Below, one piece after another: positions 5,933-8,819 of a stretch of 8,819 bases of DNA; the stretch's first letter is position 1, and each line of letters opens with the position of its first letter. The stretch covers positions 1 through 8,819 of the forward strand of contig CAIVEA010000511.1 in NCBI GenBank assembly GCA_903904765.1. Reading direction: 5' to 3'. The stretch is from an uncultured Chloroflexota bacterium (lineage in GTDB: Bacteria > Chloroflexota > Anaerolineae > Aggregatilineales > Phototrophicaceae). A program made the translations under genes and the position numbers. The notes below the pieces were generated by a model. That model was not told the DNA's origin. It did no database searches and saw nothing but the letters and a program-made list of their open reading frames with translations.

Positions 5933-6361
5933 GTGTCTACTCGTCGTGTGTTGATTGGCCTTGTGGCGGTACTCGTCCTCGGTTTCATCGTCCTTCAGCT
6001 TGTTCCCGGGTTCGATATCACCAACCCGCCTGTGACCAACACCATCACATGGGATTCGCCCGAAACTGAACAATTGATGCGGACGGCTTGCTACGACTGC
6101 CATACCAACGAAACCGTGTGGCCGTGGTACAGCTATATTGCGCCGGTCAAGTGGCTGGTGGTGCATGATGTGAACGATGGACGTGAGGCGATGAACCTTT
6201 CGACGGATCGTCGTATGGATGTGCGCGAGATGGTGGAGAAGATTGAGGGCGGCAGCATGCCTCCCAAGATTTACCTGCCCATGCACCCCTCTGCCAACCT
6301 GACCGCCGAACAGAAAGACGCGCTGATCGCTGGCTTGAAGGCCACCGCTGCGGGCGGGTAG
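5933..6361 (+). CDS. Membrane-anchored haem-binding domain protein (mono-haem c-type)
   Basis: 142-residue protein of the haem-binding domain family (Haem_bd type). An N-terminal basic MSTRR and a hydrophobic stretch at about 6-24 give a signal anchor, placing the rest outside the cytoplasmic membrane. The single covalent haem site is C53-Y-D-C56-H57, in the family-typical context CYDCHTNETVWPWYSYIAP. VVHDVNDGREAMNLS (76-90) and GGSMPPKIY (106-114) follow; M109 of the MPP motif is a possible second haem ligand (inferred). The start is GTG, fixed by a perfect AGGAGG seven bases upstream. The gene stands alone on the plus strand and converges on the large di-haem gene. Its partner and reaction are unknown, though an electron-transfer or redox-sensing role is likely. 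Confidence 0.88.
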   Translation: MSTRRVLIGLVAVLVLGFIVLQLVPGFDITNPPVTNTITWDSPETEQLMRTACYDCHTNETVWPWYSYIAPVKWLVVHDVNDGREAMNLSTDRRMDVREMVEKIEGGSMPPKIYLPMHPSANLTAEQKDALIAGLKATAAGG

Positions 6362-6384
6362 CCATTGCATTTCCTGCACACATG

Positions 6385-6425
6385 AAAAAACTCCCCGCCT
6401 CTTTTTCGAGGGGCAGGGAGTTTTT
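6385..6425. terminator. Bidirectional terminator between convergent haem-protein genes
   Basis: AAAAACTCCC (6386-6395) pairs with GGGAGTTTTT (6416-6425). The stem continues inward through GCC/GGC and CT/AG after a C-A mismatch to a small T-rich loop. It has an A-tract on the left and a T-tract on the right, so it works as an intrinsic terminator on both strands. It lies 24 bases after the stop at 6361 and about 45 bases after the stop of the minus-strand gene. Confidence 0.88.
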
Positions 6426-6432
6426 CTTTACG

Positions 6433-6455
6433 CCCTTCTCCCTGAGCGAGAAGGG
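6433..6455. repeat. Palindromic intergenic repeat, copy B
   Basis: CCCTTCTC (6433-6440), 7-base loop, GAGAAGGG (6448-6455): exactly the same arms and spacing as copy A, without the CCCTCA leader. It lies between the bidirectional terminator and the stop codon of the minus-strand fusion gene. Confidence 0.75.
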
Positions 6456-6469
6456 GTGAAGTTTCTTGC

Positions 6470-8737
6470 CTACAACAGCGCCTGAATCAGGATGTCGTAC
6501 ACGCGCCACAGGCCGCGCTTGATGGGCGCAGGCCAATCGCGCCCCGGCAGCAGCGGCGGGAACATGCTCGCCCCCGGCTCATCGAACGAGTTGTTCCAAC
6601 CTTCGCCCGTCCACATGATGTCCGCGCCGCCCAAGCCGATGTCCTTCACCAGCCCCTGCGGGTCGTAGCCGTTGTTCTCGAAGGTGTTGCCGTGAATCCA
6701 GTTGTTTTCTGGCAGTGCGCCGAGGTCGAACACGGTATCGCGGCTGTAGAGCGTGTACAGGCTGGTGAGCGCCACCCCGAACGACTGGTTGCCGCGAATG
6801 GTGTTGCCGAACACCTCGGTCTGGTCGGCGGTCATAATCATGATGCCCGTCCCCTGCGGCACTTTCGCCACCGTCGAGTTGGGTGCGCCGAAGTTGATGT
6901 GGTTGTTGTTCTCGATCAGGTTGTTGTACACCCGCGTGTTATAGCCCACTTTGGACGGGTTGTTGGGTAATAAGAACACCAGTATGCCGCCGCTGTTGTC
7001 GTGGGCGTGGTTGTCGTACACCTCGGCATTGGTGCTGTTCTCGATCTCGATTCCGGTCACGTTGTTAAAGACTTCGTTGTTGCGAACGATGATCGGCCCC
7101 CGGCTCTGCCCGACGTAAATGCCCGCGTCCGCAATCCCGCTGACCACGCAGTTCTCGATCAGCACATCCGTTGTTTCCACCGGATACAGGCCGTAGATGC
7201 CCGCATCCTGCACGATCAAATCGCGGTAGACGACATGCTCCGCGCCAGTGGTCAGCACGCCGTTGCCGATGTAGTTGCGGATGCCGAAGCCTTCCAGCGT
7301 GAAATCATCGCCTGTGGTGCTGAAGCCGTCGCTGAGGGTCTTTTCCCCATCCAGCCATGCGCGTTCCTCGCCATTGATGATGCCCTGAATGGTGATTCCG
7401 GCGCGGTCTACATACACCGTCTCGTGGTACACGCCCGGTTCGACTAGCACCGTGTCGCCCGCCAGCGCCTGATCTACTGCCGCCTGAATGGACTCGCCGC
7501 TTCTCACGGTGAAAGTCTGTGGCGCACGCTGGGCGGTGGTGTCCGGCGCGGCGGCGATGGACTGCTGCACCACCTCGCGCAGGGGGTTCTCCAGATGTTC
7601 GACCACCGCCAGCCCGGAAGGGACGCTTTCGGGGATGCGGATCAGGTCGGCGGGTTCGTCGGTCAGCGCCAGCAGGAAGGCGATCAAGTCGCTGGTTTGC
7701 TGCGGGGTGAGCGTGAAGCCGCGAATGAACTCATCCGGTTTCATATCCACACCGAAGGCCGGGCCGCCGCCTTTCGAGTAGAAATCCACCACCTCGTCCA
7801 GCGTTTTGAACACGCCGTTGTGCATATAAGGGGCGGTCAGCGCCACGTTTCGCAGCCCCGGCGTGCGGAAAGCGCGGGTTGAGTCCGGGCCGTTGACCAC
7901 TTCAACCTGCCCCAGATCGGGGCTGTTGGGGTTCACATCCGGCACGCCCAGCGCGTTGAAGGTGTTGTTGGTGAAGGTCGGCCATGAATGGCACTCGAAG
8001 CAGCGGGTTTGGGCGCTGCGGAACACGTTGAAACCGCGTTTCTGCGCCGGCGTGAGGGCGTTGGCATCCCCCGCCGCGAAACGGTCAAAGGGCGAGTTGT
8101 GCGTGAGCAGCGTGCGCTCGAAGGCCGCGATAGAAGTGGACACGTTCGCCAGCGTCAGGCCATCGCTGAAGGCTTCATCGAAGCGCCGCACATATTCCGG
8201 GATGGCGCGTAGCTCCTCCAGCATGGCATCCAGATCAGCGCCCATCTCGTTGGCCGTCGTCAGCGGCACCAGCATTTGCTCCTCCAGCGAGGCGGCACGC
8301 CCATCCCAGAACAGGCTGGTGGCATAGGCTACGTTCCACAATGAGGGCGTGTTGCGCCGCAGCGCCTCGCCATGTGCGCCCTCGGCGGTGGGCAGGCCAT
8401 CGGCAAAGCCCTTGTCGGGATGATGGCAGGACGCGCAGGAACGGTCATTGTCCACCGACAGCACCGGATCGTAGAACAGCAGCCGCCCCAGCGCCGCTTG
8501 CAGTTCATCCGGCGCGGCCACCTGCGGCCAAGCCGCCTGCAACCCGCTGACGGAGGCCGCTTCCTGCCGCGCCCCGCCGCCCTGCTGGTCGAGTGGAATC
8601 GGCGTGTCCTCCGGCACGGGCAGGAAGCAGAACGCCGCCGCCACGCTGCACAGCAGCGCCAGCGGCACGATCAACAGCCAGCGCCACCAGCGGCGGCGCG
8701 GCTTGCCAGCAGAATCCAAAATCGGTTGCCCCATCAT
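6470..8737 (-). CDS. Di-haem MauG/CcpA-type peroxidase fused to a parallel beta-helix domain
   Basis: A 755-residue exported two-domain protein (numbering below counts from an upstream ATG at 8743). A basic RRRWWRW (17-22 region) plus a hydrophobic helix at 23-41 gives a signal peptide or membrane anchor. Residues about 75-362 form a di-haem cytochrome-c-peroxidase/MauG module: haem sites C103-A-S-C106-H107 and C248-F-E-C251-H252, with family blocks RRNTPSLWNVA (129-139), FWDGRAASLEEQ (145-156), FRTPGLRNV (292-300) and TAPYMHNG (303-310). Residues about 408-700 are a right-handed beta-helix. It starts at FTVRSGESIQAAVDQA with GDTVLVEPGVYHE, then Asn-rich turns (GIYVGQSRGPIIVRNN, GIEIENSTNAEVYDN, GTGIMIMTADQTEVFGN), closing with GADIMWTGEGWNNSF. 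These resemble the TIGR03805 family as I know it. SD spacing favours the ATG at 8737 (or 8734). Substrate is unknown. Confidence 0.92.
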   Translation of the reverse strand: MMGQPILDSAGKPRRRWWRWLLIVPLALLCSVAAAFCFLPVPEDTPIPLDQQGGGARQEAASVSGLQAAWPQVAAPDELQAALGRLLFYDPVLSVDNDRSCASCHHPDKGFADGLPTAEGAHGEALRRNTPSLWNVAYATSLFWDGRAASLEEQMLVPLTTANEMGADLDAMLEELRAIPEYVRRFDEAFSDGLTLANVSTSIAAFERTLLTHNSPFDRFAAGDANALTPAQKRGFNVFRSAQTRCFECHSWPTFTNNTFNALGVPDVNPNSPDLGQVEVVNGPDSTRAFRTPGLRNVALTAPYMHNGVFKTLDEVVDFYSKGGGPAFGVDMKPDEFIRGFTLTPQQTSDLIAFLLALTDEPADLIRIPESVPSGLAVVEHLENPLREVVQQSIAAAPDTTAQRAPQTFTVRSGESIQAAVDQALAGDTVLVEPGVYHETVYVDRAGITIQGIINGEERAWLDGEKTLSDGFSTTGDDFTLEGFGIRNYIGNGVLTTGAEHVVYRDLIVQDAGIYGLYPVETTDVLIENCVVSGIADAGIYVGQSRGPIIVRNNEVFNNVTGIEIENSTNAEVYDNHAHDNSGGILVFLLPNNPSKVGYNTRVYNNLIENNNHINFGAPNSTVAKVPQGTGIMIMTADQTEVFGNTIRGNQSFGVALTSLYTLYSRDTVFDLGALPENNWIHGNTFENNGYDPQGLVKDIGLGGADIMWTGEGWNNSFDEPGASMFPPLLPGRDWPAPIKRGLWRVYDILIQALL

Positions 8738-8743
8738 TCCCAT

Positions 8744-8750
8744 CCCCCTT
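8744..8750 (-). promoter_or_regulatory. Ribosome binding site deciding the start of the fusion gene
   Basis: AAGGGGG directly abuts the ATG at 8743 (zero spacing), but stands 6 bases from the ATG at 8737 and 9 bases from the one at 8734. The true start is therefore probably one of the latter two. Confidence 0.6.
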
Positions 8751-8761
8751 TAATAAAATGA

Positions 8762-8811
8762 CCCTCACCCCCGACCCCTCTCCCAACCGCTGAGTACAGC
8801 TAGGAGAGGGG
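8762..8811. repeat. Palindromic intergenic repeat, copy C (longer form)
   Basis: Leader CCCTCACCCCCGA is followed by CCCCTCTCC (8775-8783), an internal small hairpin GCTG-AGTA-CAGC (8789-8800) and GGAGAGGGG (8803-8811). It shares the CCCTCAyCCCCrA leader with copy A but has different arms and a longer loop. It lies just upstream of the fusion gene; any promoter of that gene must lie within or beyond it, and I see no clear one before the window ends. Confidence 0.7.
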
Positions 8812-8819
8812 AGAAAGAG

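Noticed and set aside
6147..6536. Minus-strand open frame containing FSLREKGV
   Set aside because: It runs antisense through the haem-binding gene, the terminator and the palindromic repeat. The FSLREKGV-like peptide is just the repeat read as protein, as also happens near 4470 and 8770.
8620..8690. Tat signal or lipoprotein box in the fusion protein
   Set aside because: RRRWWRW lacks the S/T-R-R-x-F-L-K pattern, and the cysteines at 32 and 39 are preceded by L and F, not the small residue a lipobox needs. A Sec signal or anchor fits better.
8372..8761. Plus-strand open frame of 129 codons at the right end
   Set aside because: Antisense to the N-terminal part of the di-haem fusion; product is Arg/Pro/Gln-rich shadow sequence.
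1..8819. tRNA, rRNA, CRISPR array or insertion sequence
   Set aside because: No cloverleaf, rRNA signature, regularly spaced direct repeats, transposase motif or terminal inverted repeats with target duplications were seen.

Overview
The window looks like chromosomal DNA from a moderately GC-rich bacterium, most plausibly a member of Chloroflexota, although no rRNA or other marker gene is present to prove it. The clues are futalosine-pathway menaquinone genes, several Uma2-type (DUF820) genes, the DUF6883/DUF4926 pair, and short intergenic palindromes of the type CCCTCAyCCCC..CCCTTCTC. It carries ten supportable protein genes, no RNA gene and no CRISPR array.

Left part (about 1-5760, all genes on the minus strand). 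A good sigma70-type promoter (TTTACA, 17-bp spacer, TATAAT) reads leftward into mqnE (aminofutalosine synthase). It is followed by a Uma2 gene, a two-helix small membrane protein, a second Uma2 gene, mqnA (chorismate dehydratase), a DUF6883 gene, a DUF4926 gene and mqnC (cyclic dehypoxanthinyl futalosine synthase). A hairpin-plus-T-tract terminator lies just past mqnC. Gaps are mostly 5-20 bp, and about 105-115 bp after mqnE and before mqnC, so this reads as one long operon. MqnA dehydrates chorismate to 3-enolpyruvylbenzoate, MqnE makes aminofutalosine from it, and MqnC cyclises dehypoxanthinyl futalosine. The futalosine hydrolase/nucleosidase step, MqnD and the later prenylation and methylation steps are not here. 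The three pathway genes are separated from each other by unrelated accessory genes, two of which (DUF6883/DUF4926) have visibly lower GC.

Middle (about 5631-5932). A divergent promoter region holds overlapping back-to-back promoter candidates and an 8-bp inverted repeat.

Right part (5933-8819). A small membrane-anchored haem-binding protein (plus strand, one CxxCH) converges on a large minus-strand gene. The two share a symmetrical bidirectional terminator. The large gene encodes a membrane-anchored or exported di-haem MauG/CcpA-type peroxidase module fused to a right-handed parallel beta-helix module. The beta-helix resembles the family I know as TIGR03805, which in other bacteria is usually a separate protein encoded beside a di-haem cytochrome. 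This fusion is the most noteworthy object in the window. Three copies of a palindromic intergenic repeat (4456-4490, 6433-6455, 8762-8811) mark gene boundaries.
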